NCBI RefSeq assembly: GCF_037963865.1
Contig: NZ_CP150170.1
Span: 6,882,001 to 6,946,000 of the forward strand
Direction: 5' to 3'
Origin: Paenibacillus sp. FSL R10-2734
Lineage (GTDB): Bacteria; Bacillota; Bacilli; Paenibacillales; Paenibacillaceae
Length of the DNA: 64,000 bases
Shown here in pieces: positions 25,639-34,827 of this stretch (the first letter of the stretch is position 1; every line of letters begins with the position of its first letter). The position numbers were made by a program, and so were the translations under genes. A model generated the notes under the pieces. It was not told where the DNA came from. It searched no databases and saw nothing but the letters and a program-made list of their open reading frames with translations.

Positions 25639-25902
25639 TCACTTCACTTTCTGATTTTGGATGTACTCTCGTATTTGCGATTCCGTATTTTCGCTAACGG
25701 TAGCAATGAAGTATGAGGGGTTCCACAGATTGCCTCCCCATAGTTTCTTTTTAAGATCAGGAAATTCTTTGAATAGCAGTCTGGCAGATACACCATTAAG
25801 TGCTTTGATCATGCTCGGTATAGAATGTTGTGGAGAGCAGTCAATCAGCAGATGTACGTGGTCTTCATCACTTTCCACTCGACCACGCTTTGCTTCTGAC
25901 AC
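25639..25902 (-). pseudogene. tnpA: tnpA, Y1 transposase gene with internal deletion
   Basis: A GTG at 25902 follows AGGGGTG and gives VSEAKRGR, a normal start for this family. The frame then jumps to VESDEDHVHLLID, which holds the HUH metal motif (HVH). The roughly 45-50 residues that should lie between, with the YHLIW/KYR strand-helix region, are missing and the frame is kept. The C-terminal part is intact: KKLWGGNLWNPSYFIATVSENTESQIREYIQNQ, including the catalytic Tyr of the family in the last helix. Family members have 130-140 residues and this one has 87. It should be inactive for single-strand transposition. Confidence 0.85.
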
Positions 25903-26161
25903 GTTTTCACCCCTAGATATACAATAACATATGTAGTTGTAATTATGTGATAAAATCATGTCATATTGATAACTTTATCACTTAAATATTTTAACATGTG
26001 TCGTACAATTAACGTGTCTATAACACGTCAGGGTTTGCGAAAACTATTCTATCAAATGGTAAATAAAAATGTAAGTCTAAAAAGAACACTACCAACAACA
26101 CCCAAATTATGGTTAGATGGAGAGGAAGCCACATCCTAAAGGGAAAGAAGCGTGAACGCAC

Positions 26162-27619
26162 ATGAGTTTTGAAATCGTAGAGGCTACTATACCGGACATC
26201 CAAGCTGCATTAGAATCCGGAGAAATCACGTCAAAGCAACTAGTTCTCATGTATTATGAACGCATTGCTGATCACGACAAAAATGGCCTGACGATTAACT
26301 CTGTACTGGAGATCAATCCTGATGCGTTGTTTATCGCAGAATCTCTGGATGTGGAACGTGCGATCAAAGGTCCCCGGGGACCCCTGCATGGCATACCTGT
26401 GCTATTGAAGGATAACATCAATACTGGGGACAAAATGCATACTAGTGCGGGTTCGCTGGCTTTGGCGAATTCTTTTGCTGGGGAAGATGCGTATATAGTT
26501 ACTAAGCTGCGTGAGGCCGGAGCGATCATTATGGGTAAAGCCAATATGACCGAATTCGCCAATTTCATGACGAACGGCATGCCCTCCGGCTATAGCTCCC
26601 GCGGTGGGCAAGTTCTTAATCCCTACAATATAACTACACCAACAGGAGGCTCCAGTTCTGGCTCAGCGGTAGCTGTAGCCTGTAACTTCTGTACAGTCTC
26701 TGTCGGCACAGAAACCTCGGGATCGATTCTTAACCCCGGTAATTTAGGCTCCATCATCGGCATTAAACCGACTGTTGGACTGCTCAGCCGTTCAGGAATC
26801 CTTCCGCTCTCCAATACGCAGGACACCCCTGGCCCTATGGCTAGAACGGTTCGGGATGCCGCACTGCTGCTAAACGCAATGCTGGGCAATGATAATCACG
26901 ATGCTGCTATGGGAACAAATGCCGGTAAAACCCATGAGGATTACACTGTATTCCTGGACGAGAATGGCTTGCAAGGTGCCCGTATAGGCATCCCGCGTGA
27001 CTATTATTTCGAGGAGCTAACAGAAGAACAACTTGCACTGTTCAATGCTTCCGTAGATAGAATGAGAGAGCTTGGAGCCACCATCATTGATCCTGCGGAT
27101 ATTAAGACCGCTCGAGAAATTAGTTACTCTTCAGTCGTCCTGAACGAATTCAAAACATCGCTGAACGCATATTTATCCCGGTTGGGCCCAGGTGCACCAA
27201 TGCGAACATTGAAGGATATCATTGACTTTAACCATGCTCATCCTGTGGAGACTTTAAGATATGGTCAAGCTACGTTAATTAACGCTGAATTTAATTCTTC
27301 GGGCACACAATCCGAACCACAATATTTGCAACATCGTGCGACTGACCTGAGGCTGTGCAAGGAAGAAGGGATCGACGCCACCATGAAGGAATATGACCTA
27401 GATGCCCTTCTATTCCCCGCTGACTTTGGCGCCAGAATCACCTCGCGCGCTGGATACCCATCCATCGTTGTGCCTTCTGGATATACTTCCGCAGGTGCTC
27501 CCTTCGGTGTAACTTTCTCGGCGAGAGCTTATCAAGAGCCTACGCTTATCAAGCTTGCCTATGCGTATGAGCAGCATTACAAGGTTCGAAAAGCGCCTTC
27601 ACTAAAGAGCTTTATCTGA
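26162..27619 (+). CDS. Amidase signature family protein (485 aa)
   Basis: The Ser-cisSer-Lys triad is visible: Lys83 (VLLKDNINTGD), the GGSSSGS run at 162-168 and Ser188 in GTETSGSI. The full length and the PTVGLLSRSGILPLSNTQDTPGPMARTVRDAA segment are typical. These cytosolic enzymes hydrolyse carboxylic amides to acid and ammonia; GatA belongs to the same family. There are no GatB or GatC genes nearby, so a stand-alone amidase or peptide amidase is more likely. The ribosome site before the ATG at 26162 is weak (GGGAAAGAAG, then 11 bases). The gene lies just beyond the IS left end and may share a remodelled promoter region. Confidence 0.9.
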   Translation: MSFEIVEATIPDIQAALESGEITSKQLVLMYYERIADHDKNGLTINSVLEINPDALFIAESLDVERAIKGPRGPLHGIPVLLKDNINTGDKMHTSAGSLALANSFAGEDAYIVTKLREAGAIIMGKANMTEFANFMTNGMPSGYSSRGGQVLNPYNITTPTGGSSSGSAVAVACNFCTVSVGTETSGSILNPGNLGSIIGIKPTVGLLSRSGILPLSNTQDTPGPMARTVRDAALLLNAMLGNDNHDAAMGTNAGKTHEDYTVFLDENGLQGARIGIPRDYYFEELTEEQLALFNASVDRMRELGATIIDPADIKTAREISYSSVVLNEFKTSLNAYLSRLGPGAPMRTLKDIIDFNHAHPVETLRYGQATLINAEFNSSGTQSEPQYLQHRATDLRLCKEEGIDATMKEYDLDALLFPADFGARITSRAGYPSIVVPSGYTSAGAPFGVTFSARAYQEPTLIKLAYAYEQHYKVRKAPSLKSFI

Positions 27620-27642
27620 TCACACTTTTTCACTCATAACTA

Positions 27643-27687
27643 AAAGCCCGTAAACAGTGATTGTCTCATTCACCATTTACGGACTTT
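27643..27687. terminator. Bidirectional terminator between amidase and YpsA-like genes
   Basis: CCGTAAA (27648-27654) pairs with TTTACGG (27676-27682), with AAAGC and CTTTTT flanks. The two genes are convergent. Confidence 0.8.
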
Positions 27688-27712
27688 TTCATTTTCCAAA
27701 CTCTACATATAC

Positions 27713-28270
27713 TTACTCATAGTCACGCTGATTCTCTTCATCCGCAATATTCTGAATTTCATCGGAGTGAATTAGAAACAACTCATACTCCCCTTCAGCA
27801 TGCAGCTTTAGTGCCCTTTCTTTAAAAAACTTCGGACTCCCCTCAGCCGCATCCTCATCATAAAAGAGCAATATTCCGTCGCTTTTGCGGAACAACAGGT
27901 CATCTCTGGCCCGAAATTGCCAGCTGCCGTCATAAGGAGCATTACTGACCGCACCGAAGAAGTCCGCCCCCGCAATAATACGTCTATACTCGTTCTGCTT
28001 CTCTTCTTTCCACTTCTCTTCCTGTCCAGTATGCGCTGTAATGATCCCAAGCTTTAAGTCCGGATATTGCGTCTTAAGCTCGCTTACCACCTCACATGCC
28101 CACAGATCCACACCGTATTGCCCGGGCGTAATCACCCACTCTACACCTTCTTCGATTAGAGGTTTTAAGCGGTTAGCCAGTGCTTTTTTGATATAAGGAA
28201 TCCCTTGATGTTTATTGTCAAAAATACCGAGCTCATGCGCACGATATCCAGTTACCAGTAAAGTCTTCAT
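27713..28270 (-). CDS. ypsA: YpsA/DUF1273-type SLOG-fold protein (185 aa)
   Basis: GAGG lies before the ATG at 28270. The sequence starts MKTLLVTGYRAHELGIF and continues with WVITPGQYGVDLWACEVVSEL near 45-65, the nucleotide-binding loop and helix of this group. GADFFGAVSNAPYDGSWQFRARDDLLFRKSDGILLFYD completes the Rossmann-like SLOG fold. In Bacillus subtilis YpsA is a small cytosolic protein linked to cell division control and oxidative stress. SLOG proteins bind nucleotide-like ligands. The length is as expected. The gene is single, with its own terminator. Confidence 0.85.
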   Translation of the reverse strand: MKTLLVTGYRAHELGIFDNKHQGIPYIKKALANRLKPLIEEGVEWVITPGQYGVDLWACEVVSELKTQYPDLKLGIITAHTGQEEKWKEEKQNEYRRIIAGADFFGAVSNAPYDGSWQFRARDDLLFRKSDGILLFYDEDAAEGSPKFFKERALKLHAEGEYELFLIHSDEIQNIADEENQRDYE

Positions 28271-28559
28271 GTGCTGCCTCTTTCCTATATGTTGGCTTAT
28301 CCTTTAAGTTCTATTTAGCTCCTCTACAAGGAGGGGAGATCGTGGTGAGCTATAAAGCTCCATTTAATTGTTCATTATATAACATTTGCATACATCATTT
28401 CTTTAGTAAACTTTCAGCTGAGATTAAGCAATCTTTCAGAACCGTCTGTTATATTTCTTCTAAACCATTTTCTAAACTTAGGTTTGTGCCTTCGAAGCTA
28501 GTTTTGTACGAAGTAAATCGAAGTAGCAATCCTTACAAAACTTTTAGGAGGAGAAAAAA
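28271..28559. other. Intergenic spacer upstream of the lipoprotein gene
   Basis: This 289-bp divergent spacer should hold the promoters for the YpsA-like and lipoprotein genes. A frame from 28342 overlaps the lipoprotein start but has no ribosome site or family look, so I do not call it. No clear operator or RNA structure was seen. Confidence 0.4.
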
Positions 28560-29237
28560 ATGAAAGGATTCATCCCTATTATGATCTCAGGAAGCCTTCT
28601 AGCTTCTCTATTATTGGCCGGCTGCAGCTCGAACTCAGAGGAAGAAGCAACAACCACATCAAACAGTCAACCGGATTCTGCTCAGTCTGATAATTCATCA
28701 GCACAGCAACCACAAGCTAACGAGAATCAGCAGAATGGCGGCCCTAATATGTCCATGAATTTCGCTAAAATTAAGAGTGTCAGCGATACTACACTTACTG
28801 TTTATACCTCCGAAATGCCTACACCACCACAAGGTACTGGAGAGGGCGGCGGGCAGAACGGTCAAGGCGGTACTCCACCGGAAAGACCCGATAGTGATCA
28901 AGGTGCAGCAAATGGAACTGCGCCGGAAGGTGGGATGCCTCAGGGTGAAATAGCAGGGGGCGATGGACAAGGCGGTGGACCACAGGGGGGTGGAATGCAG
29001 CAGAGCTTCTCCGAAGAAACCACAGACCTTACAATTGATGCGGACACTAAAATTGTAGCCGTTACCTTCGACAAGGGCACGCGTCAAGAAAAGGCAATCA
29101 CCTTATCTGAGCTGAAAGCTGATGATATTATCCAATATACACTTAAATCGGATTCCACTGTGGCGGAGAGCATTACCTTGAGCAGCGGAAATCCCGGAGC
29201 AGCGGTTCCAGACGGCAGCACGAGCAGCAGTAACTAA
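28560..29237 (+). CDS. Low-complexity lipoprotein (225 aa)
   Basis: AGGAGG lies in front of the ATG. The signal peptide ends in the lipobox LLAGC with Cys22, the lipidated residue. Residues 23-60 are Ser/Gln/Asn/Glu rich. Residues 64-80 and 150-210 look like two halves of a small beta domain (KIKSVSDTTLTVYTS, TTDLTIDADTKIVAVTFDKG, LKADDIIQYTLKSDSTVAESITL). Between them, about 82-145, is a Gly/Gln/Pro-rich linker. The halves resemble domains in other Paenibacillus and Bacillus lipoproteins that read as beta-barrels of unknown function. It is exported and anchored outside the membrane. I know no substrate or partner. Confidence 0.82.
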   Translation: MKGFIPIMISGSLLASLLLAGCSSNSEEEATTTSNSQPDSAQSDNSSAQQPQANENQQNGGPNMSMNFAKIKSVSDTTLTVYTSEMPTPPQGTGEGGGQNGQGGTPPERPDSDQGAANGTAPEGGMPQGEIAGGDGQGGGPQGGGMQQSFSEETTDLTIDADTKIVAVTFDKGTRQEKAITLSELKADDIIQYTLKSDSTVAESITLSSGNPGAAVPDGSTSSSN

Positions 29238-29260
29238 TAAAATTCTGCGCAACAAAAAAA

Positions 29261-29293
29261 GAGCTCCGGGGACAAGCTGGTTCCCCGGAGCTC
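29261..29293. terminator. Strong bidirectional terminator
   Basis: GAGCTCCGGGG (29261-29271) pairs with CCCCGGAGCTC (29283-29293), preceded by an A-run and followed by CTTTT. It lies between convergent genes. Confidence 0.9.
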
Positions 29294-29312
29294 CTTTTAT
29301 ATATACAACGAT

Positions 29313-31343
29313 CTAGTTCTTATCCGACAAAATCAATACTCCACGAGCAGGCACAACAGCAGAACCGCTAACCTTATTGCCAGTCAGAAGATCCGTACGC
29401 TCAGTAGCACCAATGTCCGCACTCAAATCACCAGTGGTATGGTTCAGCAGGAACAGGTAGGATACACCTTCCTTCACCCGTTGCACGGATTCGATACCTT
29501 CCGGTGCAGTTACTAGCGGCTGAATGTTCTTGTCAGCACACAGATTTGCTAAGAATCCTTTCAAGAATTCAGCTTCTGGGCTAGTAGCCACGTAGTAAGC
29601 TTTACCTTCGCCAAAGTTATTCACAGTCAAGGCAGGCATTCCTTTATAGAAATCAGATCCGTACTCTGCCAAAACCTCAGCACCTTCGGCATGAATCAGA
29701 TCGCAGAGCAGATCACATTTGTAAGAACCACTCAAATTGCCCCACGCTTTGTCCATCACAATCTCGTTGCTCATCCCTGGCAGCAGTGCATCTATTTCCT
29801 CTGCCCAGATCCCAAGTACGTTCCGTAATTCCCCAGGGTAGCCGCCTACGGTTACGAGGTCGTTCTCATTAACAATACCGCTGAAATAAGTCGTAATGAA
29901 TGTACCGCCTGCTTTTACAAAAGCTTCAACCTTCTCTGCAAAACCTGGCTTAACCATATACATCACAGGTGCGATTACAATCTCATATTTGAACAGATTC
30001 TCTTCTACACCGATCATATCGGCTTCGATATTTTGTTGATAGAGTGCATCATAATATTTATGAATCTCATTCACATAATCCAAAGCAACGGATGGTCCGC
30101 TTGAAAGGTTGATAGCCCAGCGGTTTTCCCAGTCATAAATAATCCCTACTTTAGCTGCACTGCGCGCATCCAATAGTTGATCTCCAAGCTGTCCCAGCTC
30201 TTTACCTAACTCAGCGCACTCACGGAATACACGCGTATGCTCATGTCCCACATGCTCAATAACGGCTCCATGATACTTCTCGCATGCACCAATCGAACGA
30301 CGCAGTTGGAAGAACAGAACAGTGTCTGCACCACGCGCTACAGCCTGATAACTCCACAAGCGCATAACCCCTGGACGTTTCAGAGAGTTATACGGCTGCC
30401 AGTTCTGCTGGCTAGGCGTTTGCTCCATCAGCATGAACGGCTGTCCATTCTTCAATCCACGCATGAGATCATGCGCCATGGCTGTGAAGCTGACTGGAGT
30501 ATCTAGTGAAGGATAGTTGTCCCAAGAGATGACGTCCATATGTTTAGCCCACTCAAAATAGTCCAGTTCATCATAAAAGCCCATCAAGTTAGTGGTAACA
30601 GGTACGTTAGGACTGTGCTCCTTAATCGCATCACTCTCAATTTTGTAGCATTCCAGCAAGCTATGCGACATAAATCTACGGAAGTCTAATGAAATACCTT
30701 GGAAGTTGGTGCGGTTGCCGTCCCATTCTTCGCTCAGCTCACTTGGCAGTACAATTTCTTCCCAATCATAAAATGTATGTCCCCAAAAACGGGTATTCCA
30801 TGCTTTGTTTAATACATCCAGTGAACCATAACGATCCTTCAGCCAGACCCGGAAAGCCGCTTCTGATAAATCAGAGTAATCATAGTTACTGAATTCATTC
30901 GAAATATGCCAAGCTACTAGCGCCGGATGATCCTTATAACGTTCAGCCAGCTTTCCTGCCAGCTTTGCTGCATACTTGCGGTATACCGGACTGTTCGGAT
31001 TCGAGTTGTGACGTCCACCGAACTTACGTTTTCTGCCCTTCACATCAACACGAGTAACTTCAGGATAACGATGAGCCATCCAAGCTGGGTGCGCTCCAGT
31101 ACCTGTTGCTAGACATACGTACGTACCATTTTTATATAGTCTATCCATTAATTCATCTAGTGATGAGAAATCATAAGTGTCTTCGGAAGATTGAATCAGC
31201 GCCCAGGAAAATACATTAATTGTGGCAACATCAATTCCTGCTAGCTTAAACATCCGCTCATCCTCTGCCCATACAGGCGCATCCCATTGCTCTGGGTTGT
31301 AATCTCCACCGTACCAAATCTTAGGCAATTTATCGTTAATCAC
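29313..31343 (-). CDS. GH42 beta-galactosidase, no Cys zinc cluster (676 aa)
   Basis: The start is set at GTG 31343 (MINDKLPKIWYGGDYNPEQWD), with AAAGGA ten bases upstream; the longer frame adds a hydrophobic leader without support. The GH42 catalytic acid is Glu150 in WHISNEF, and the nucleophile Glu is in MLMEQTPS near 310. The family's beta-galactosidase trimerisation and Greek-key domains fill the last 300 residues. There is no signal peptide, so it acts on imported galactosides such as galacto-oligosaccharides. The Cys cluster that binds zinc in many GH42 enzymes is absent. An AraC regulator is divergent and probably controls it. Confidence 0.95.
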   Translation of the reverse strand: MINDKLPKIWYGGDYNPEQWDAPVWAEDERMFKLAGIDVATINVFSWALIQSSEDTYDFSSLDELMDRLYKNGTYVCLATGTGAHPAWMAHRYPEVTRVDVKGRKRKFGGRHNSNPNSPVYRKYAAKLAGKLAERYKDHPALVAWHISNEFSNYDYSDLSEAAFRVWLKDRYGSLDVLNKAWNTRFWGHTFYDWEEIVLPSELSEEWDGNRTNFQGISLDFRRFMSHSLLECYKIESDAIKEHSPNVPVTTNLMGFYDELDYFEWAKHMDVISWDNYPSLDTPVSFTAMAHDLMRGLKNGQPFMLMEQTPSQQNWQPYNSLKRPGVMRLWSYQAVARGADTVLFFQLRRSIGACEKYHGAVIEHVGHEHTRVFRECAELGKELGQLGDQLLDARSAAKVGIIYDWENRWAINLSSGPSVALDYVNEIHKYYDALYQQNIEADMIGVEENLFKYEIVIAPVMYMVKPGFAEKVEAFVKAGGTFITTYFSGIVNENDLVTVGGYPGELRNVLGIWAEEIDALLPGMSNEIVMDKAWGNLSGSYKCDLLCDLIHAEGAEVLAEYGSDFYKGMPALTVNNFGEGKAYYVATSPEAEFLKGFLANLCADKNIQPLVTAPEGIESVQRVKEGVSYLFLLNHTTGDLSADIGATERTDLLTGNKVSGSAVVPARGVLILSDKN

Positions 31344-31425
31344 ACTTCGCACATCCTTTATAGTATAATTATATATATATTTTAATCTGTAAACCTCGCG
31401 CTTTAAATATAAAATAATCGTCCCG

Positions 31426-31441
31426 CCATATAATAATATGG
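31426..31441. promoter_or_regulatory. Inverted repeat CCATAT-AATA-ATATGG upstream of AraC gene
   Basis: Perfect 6-bp arms around four bases lie directly ahead of the ribosome site of the AraC gene and in the promoter zone of the divergent GH42 gene. It is a possible operator, but no protein can be assigned. Confidence 0.35.
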
Positions 31442-31453
31442 AACTAAGAGGAG

Positions 31454-32296
31454 ATGAAATCATTGAAGGGAATCGTGCACCGTAGAATAGTGTTCCCCCA
31501 TGAGGGTGGACAGCATCTACCTATCACATTGGACAGCATAGGCCACAATCATCAACAAGAAAAAGTATCTCGCTCAGATGGCTACGAAACATATCATTGG
31601 CTCCAAACGGCGTCGGGGGAAGGTGTCATCCATTTCGAGAATAAAGCCTTATCACTTCCTGCAGGGAGCGGTATATTACTTCTTCCCTATACTCCGCATC
31701 GCTATGAAGCGTCGGCCGCCCACTGGAGCACCTCTTATTTAACGTTCGGAGGTAGTTCTGCTGGGTCTATTTTGGAGACGCTTGGGATGAACATAAATGC
31801 TTTTTACCGCTGGGAAAAAGAATCCCCTCTCTCCAAACTACTAAGGGAAATGCTTGATCGCTATGATGCCTCCCAGGACATGTTTGGTCTGGGCGCCTCC
31901 ACAGATGCTTATCTCTTTCTGCTTACTTTGAGTAAATATGGACAGCTGCATAACAACACGACGATATCCCGCAATGTGGATAAGCTACAGCCTCTGCTGA
32001 AATGGATGGATAACCATTATGGTGATCCTGATCTCGGACTTAATGATCTGGCCGATCAACTCGGAGTCTCAGGACGTTATCTCAACAACCTGTTCATACA
32101 GACTTTTGGGCTCTCTCCTTATGCCTATTTCGTACGGTTACGTATCCGCAAAAGCAAAGAAATGCTCGTAACCCAGCCGGATCTTACTGTAAAGATCATC
32201 TCGCAGAGAGTCGGCTTCCGTGATGTCAGCCATTATGTGGCTACCTTTCGAAAGCAGTCTGGGACTACGCCGGAGCAGTTTAGAAGACTTCACTAA
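31454..32296 (+). CDS. AraC-family transcriptional regulator (280 aa)
   Basis: The ATG at 31454 lies directly after AAGAGGAG, too close. The in-frame TTG at 31463 has ideal spacing and may be the true start. The N-terminal half is a cupin-like sugar-binding domain (HYWLQTASGEGVIHFENKALSLPAGSGILLLPYTPHRYEA). The last 95 residues hold the double helix-turn-helix, with DLADQLGVSGRYLNNLFIQTFGLSPYAYFVRLRI and the second helix segment DVSHYVATFRKQSGTTPEQFRRLH. It is divergent from the GH42 gene at 29313-31343, 110 bp apart, and is its probable activator in response to a galactoside. Cytosolic DNA-binding protein. Confidence 0.93.
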   Translation: MKSLKGIVHRRIVFPHEGGQHLPITLDSIGHNHQQEKVSRSDGYETYHWLQTASGEGVIHFENKALSLPAGSGILLLPYTPHRYEASAAHWSTSYLTFGGSSAGSILETLGMNINAFYRWEKESPLSKLLREMLDRYDASQDMFGLGASTDAYLFLLTLSKYGQLHNNTTISRNVDKLQPLLKWMDNHYGDPDLGLNDLADQLGVSGRYLNNLFIQTFGLSPYAYFVRLRIRKSKEMLVTQPDLTVKIISQRVGFRDVSHYVATFRKQSGTTPEQFRRLH

Positions 32297-32706
32297 CACT
32301 CTTCGGAGCAGTGCTAGATCGCATCTGCATAGGGTAATGCTACAAAAGTTGCATATGACTGAGTCTATCGCTGGGTAGAACACATTAGTGTGGGCATGTC
32401 CGACAGAGTAATTGCATTTTGTACACTTAAATCAGCCTGTTCAGCAGAAAATATCCATATAAGTGTATTCTGTGCAGTTATTTTCTCAGCATTTGGCTGT
32501 GAACGGAGATACTCCACCTAATAGCTGCACAAAATACAACTAAAATCATTTTATATCCCAAGAAATCAAAATAAGTGTAGAAAGTGCAGCTATTCCGCGC
32601 CGCAGCAACTGGCCTTCATCCCAGCGTAGATTCGACCGCAGCAACTCGTCTAATTGCACTTCATACATTAGAATGTCCTCATCACCAACGGTTACCTAAA
32701 ATCCAT
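32297..32706. repeat. Intergenic region with dispersed repeat motifs
   Basis: The 410-bp spacer contains several copies, in both orientations, of a motif close to ATAAGTGTATTCTGTGCAGTT: ATAAGTGTAGAAAGTGCAGCTATT (right part) and TAATAGCTGCACAAAATACAAC (reverse sense). It also has TTGCACTTCATACATTAGAAT (32654-32674), which matches 3151-3171. No gene, tRNA or clear terminator was found. The same style of sequence recurs at 58430-58600. Confidence 0.6.
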
Positions 32707-34698
32707 TCACAGCTCCAGAATCTCTACGCCATACGGCGCAAGCTGCAGCTCTCCTGAACGAATCGAGTGATCCAGCAGACTGCTATACTCCTGTGGCAAT
32801 GCGACCGTCACCGACTCCCGGCTCAAATTAAGCAAGAATAAAAAGCTTCCATGATCACCTGAACGTACAGAGGCCTGGACTCCATCCGGCAATCCCTCAA
32901 AGCTAAACACCCCATGCTGTTTAGCTAGACTCTCCAATAGAACGGACCAGAATCTTTCCTCCATATGAGTACCGAAGTAATAGACCTGCCCTTTTCCGAA
33001 GGCATTGACGGTTACAGCTGGCGTTCCACTGTAGAAATCATCACCATACCAAGCAATCGGCCGTGCCACAACAGGTTTTAGGATGTCACACCACTGCGTA
33101 CATTCATATTGGTTACCCTCAAAATCAACGACCGTATGTGATTCAGCACCAATCGGATCATACTCCAACACTTCAACGCCTGTGCAATTACTAAGCAGCC
33201 CTGGCAATGGCTTCATAACTGCGATATTATTGATATTTTTAACGCCACATCGGTTGGTAATAAGCAAGGTCCCGCCAGCATGGGCAAAATCCTCCAGATT
33301 ACGCACGATCTCCTCATCCAACAAGTATAAATTTGGAGCGATCACTACTTTATATCCATCCAGCGGTTGTCTTAGGTTGATAACATCGCAGCCCATACCG
33401 AGCTTCGTCACCGCACGGTGAATCTGCTTAATATTCTCGTAATAATCAAATCCCTCAGCCTGCGGCTGAATATCCAGCGCGGCTTTCTCTTCATGAGAAT
33501 GGAGTATAGCCACTTCATTCTTTAGCGTTGTTCCAGTCAATTTATCCCCAATTGTATTAACTTCATGGCATAGCTGAGTGAACTCTGCAAATCTGCGTCC
33601 TGGAACATTGCTGTGATCAATCAGTCCATGCCAGAATTGTTCTGCCCCTGCGACTGCGCTACGCCAACGGAAATGAACGACGGTATCCGCGCCTCTAGCT
33701 ATCGTCTGCCACGCATAAGCACGAATCATCCCAGGATACGGCGTTCTCCACATCGGCATCCAGCAACCTGGTGAGCCACTTAGCTGCTCCATGATCCAGA
33801 AGTTTTGACGTTTAATGCCACGGGTTACGTCTAGTGAAAGTGCTCCGCTATACGGCGTTGTCGCTTGTTTGGCTGGCGAAGTATTCGGATAATAGTCAAA
33901 TGCGGCGACATCCAAATCAGCACCGACTGCATACATATCCAAACGCTGCGGATAGCTGTGGAAGTTATGTGTAATAAAATGCTGAGGACAAGCAGATCGC
34001 AAAATATCAATCTGCGTCTTCTGGAATGCTACCACTGAATCCCATTGAAACCGCTGATAATCCAGCAGGAAGGATGGATTCTGATGAGGCGACCCGCCCA
34101 GTGGAACGGTAAGCTCATTCCAATCGCTATATTCTCCACTCCACACAACTGTTCCCCACTCTGCATTCACTCGATCCAGCGTGTCATATTTGGCTTTTAC
34201 CCAAGTACGAAACGCTGTATTACAAGCGTCACAATGGCAATCTAGCATGCCGAATTCATTATCAGTCTGCCAACCAATAACGGCCGGATGTTCCCTATAA
34301 TGCTCAGCAAGACGCTGAGTAATACGGCTTCCATATTCGCGTAGCGATGTACTATTGTAGCAACGGTGTCCACGCACCCCAGGGTGAAAGGTCTCTCCAT
34401 TCGCAAACACCGGCAGCACATCTGGAAATTTCGCAGTTAACCATCTAGGCGGTGTAGTTGTCGGCGTACCAATCACGACCTGCAGTTCATACTTGTGAAA
34501 AAGATCCAGCGCACGGTCTAGCCACCCAAACTGATAATCCCCCTCAGTCGGCTCTAGCCGGCTCCATGCAAACTCGGCGACCCGAACTACCTTGACACCT
34601 GTTTCCTTCATTAATCTGATATCCGGTTCCCACATGGATTCTTCCCAATGCTCCGGGTAATAGTCCACACCCATCTGAATAGAATCAAATCGTTTCAT
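32707..34698 (-). CDS. GH42 beta-galactosidase with four-Cys zinc site (663 aa)
   Basis: The start is placed at 34698 (MKRFDSIQMGVDYYPEHW) after GGGAGG. The upstream codons of the longer frame run through a terminator hairpin (34737-34780), so they are not coding. Catalytic acid Glu148 (TDNEFG) and the nucleophile Glu in WIMEQLSG are present. Four cysteines, Cys113 and Cys154/156/159 (DCHCDAC), match the zinc site of characterised GH42 enzymes such as that of Thermus. The enzyme has no signal peptide and should hydrolyse beta-galactosides in the cytosol. It lies downstream of the ABC sugar transporter in the same direction, separated by a terminator, so it is functionally linked. Confidence 0.95.
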   Translation of the reverse strand: MKRFDSIQMGVDYYPEHWEESMWEPDIRLMKETGVKVVRVAEFAWSRLEPTEGDYQFGWLDRALDLFHKYELQVVIGTPTTTPPRWLTAKFPDVLPVFANGETFHPGVRGHRCYNSTSLREYGSRITQRLAEHYREHPAVIGWQTDNEFGMLDCHCDACNTAFRTWVKAKYDTLDRVNAEWGTVVWSGEYSDWNELTVPLGGSPHQNPSFLLDYQRFQWDSVVAFQKTQIDILRSACPQHFITHNFHSYPQRLDMYAVGADLDVAAFDYYPNTSPAKQATTPYSGALSLDVTRGIKRQNFWIMEQLSGSPGCWMPMWRTPYPGMIRAYAWQTIARGADTVVHFRWRSAVAGAEQFWHGLIDHSNVPGRRFAEFTQLCHEVNTIGDKLTGTTLKNEVAILHSHEEKAALDIQPQAEGFDYYENIKQIHRAVTKLGMGCDVINLRQPLDGYKVVIAPNLYLLDEEIVRNLEDFAHAGGTLLITNRCGVKNINNIAVMKPLPGLLSNCTGVEVLEYDPIGAESHTVVDFEGNQYECTQWCDILKPVVARPIAWYGDDFYSGTPAVTVNAFGKGQVYYFGTHMEERFWSVLLESLAKQHGVFSFEGLPDGVQASVRSGDHGSFLFLLNLSRESVTVALPQEYSSLLDHSIRSGELQLAPYGVEILEL

Positions 34699-34736
34699 CG
34701 TCGCGCCCTCCCCTATCTTGATATCCTCCAAATAAA

Positions 34737-34780
34737 AGGCGCTCCCCGTCTCATAATGATGAGGTATACGGAGAACGCCT
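34737..34780 (-). terminator. Terminator after the ABC sugar transporter operon
   Basis: Leftward, AGGCGTTCTCCGT pairs with ACGGGGAGCGCCT with two mismatches, then TTTTATTT follows. It ends transcription after the solute-binding protein gene, and its 44 bp lie inside the falsely extended frame of the next gene. Confidence 0.8.
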
Positions 34781-34827
34781 TTATTAACCACTAATCCATC
34801 TTAATCTTCTTTATGAACGAGCTCTAC

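Larger units (their letters stand above)
24415..26000 (-). mobile_element. Degenerate IS200/IS605-family element (ISDra2-like order)
   Basis: tnpA and tnpB lie head to tail, four bases apart, both on the minus strand. The left end carries a hairpin, GTGATAAA (25947-25954) with TTTATCAC (25974-25981), and the right end carries stems at 24435-24454 and 24502-24516. This fits the subterminal palindromes of the family, which transposes single strands with no terminal inverted repeats or target duplication. Both genes are broken, so the element should not move by itself. Exact ends are approximate. Confidence 0.85.

Noticed and set aside
26162..27619. GatA subunit of the glutamyl-tRNA amidotransferase
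   Set aside because: No gatB or gatC nearby and the gene is single; a stand-alone amidase fits better.
28342..28563. 73-codon plus-strand frame before the lipoprotein gene
   Set aside because: No ribosome site or conserved look; it overlaps the lipoprotein start and its ribosome site.
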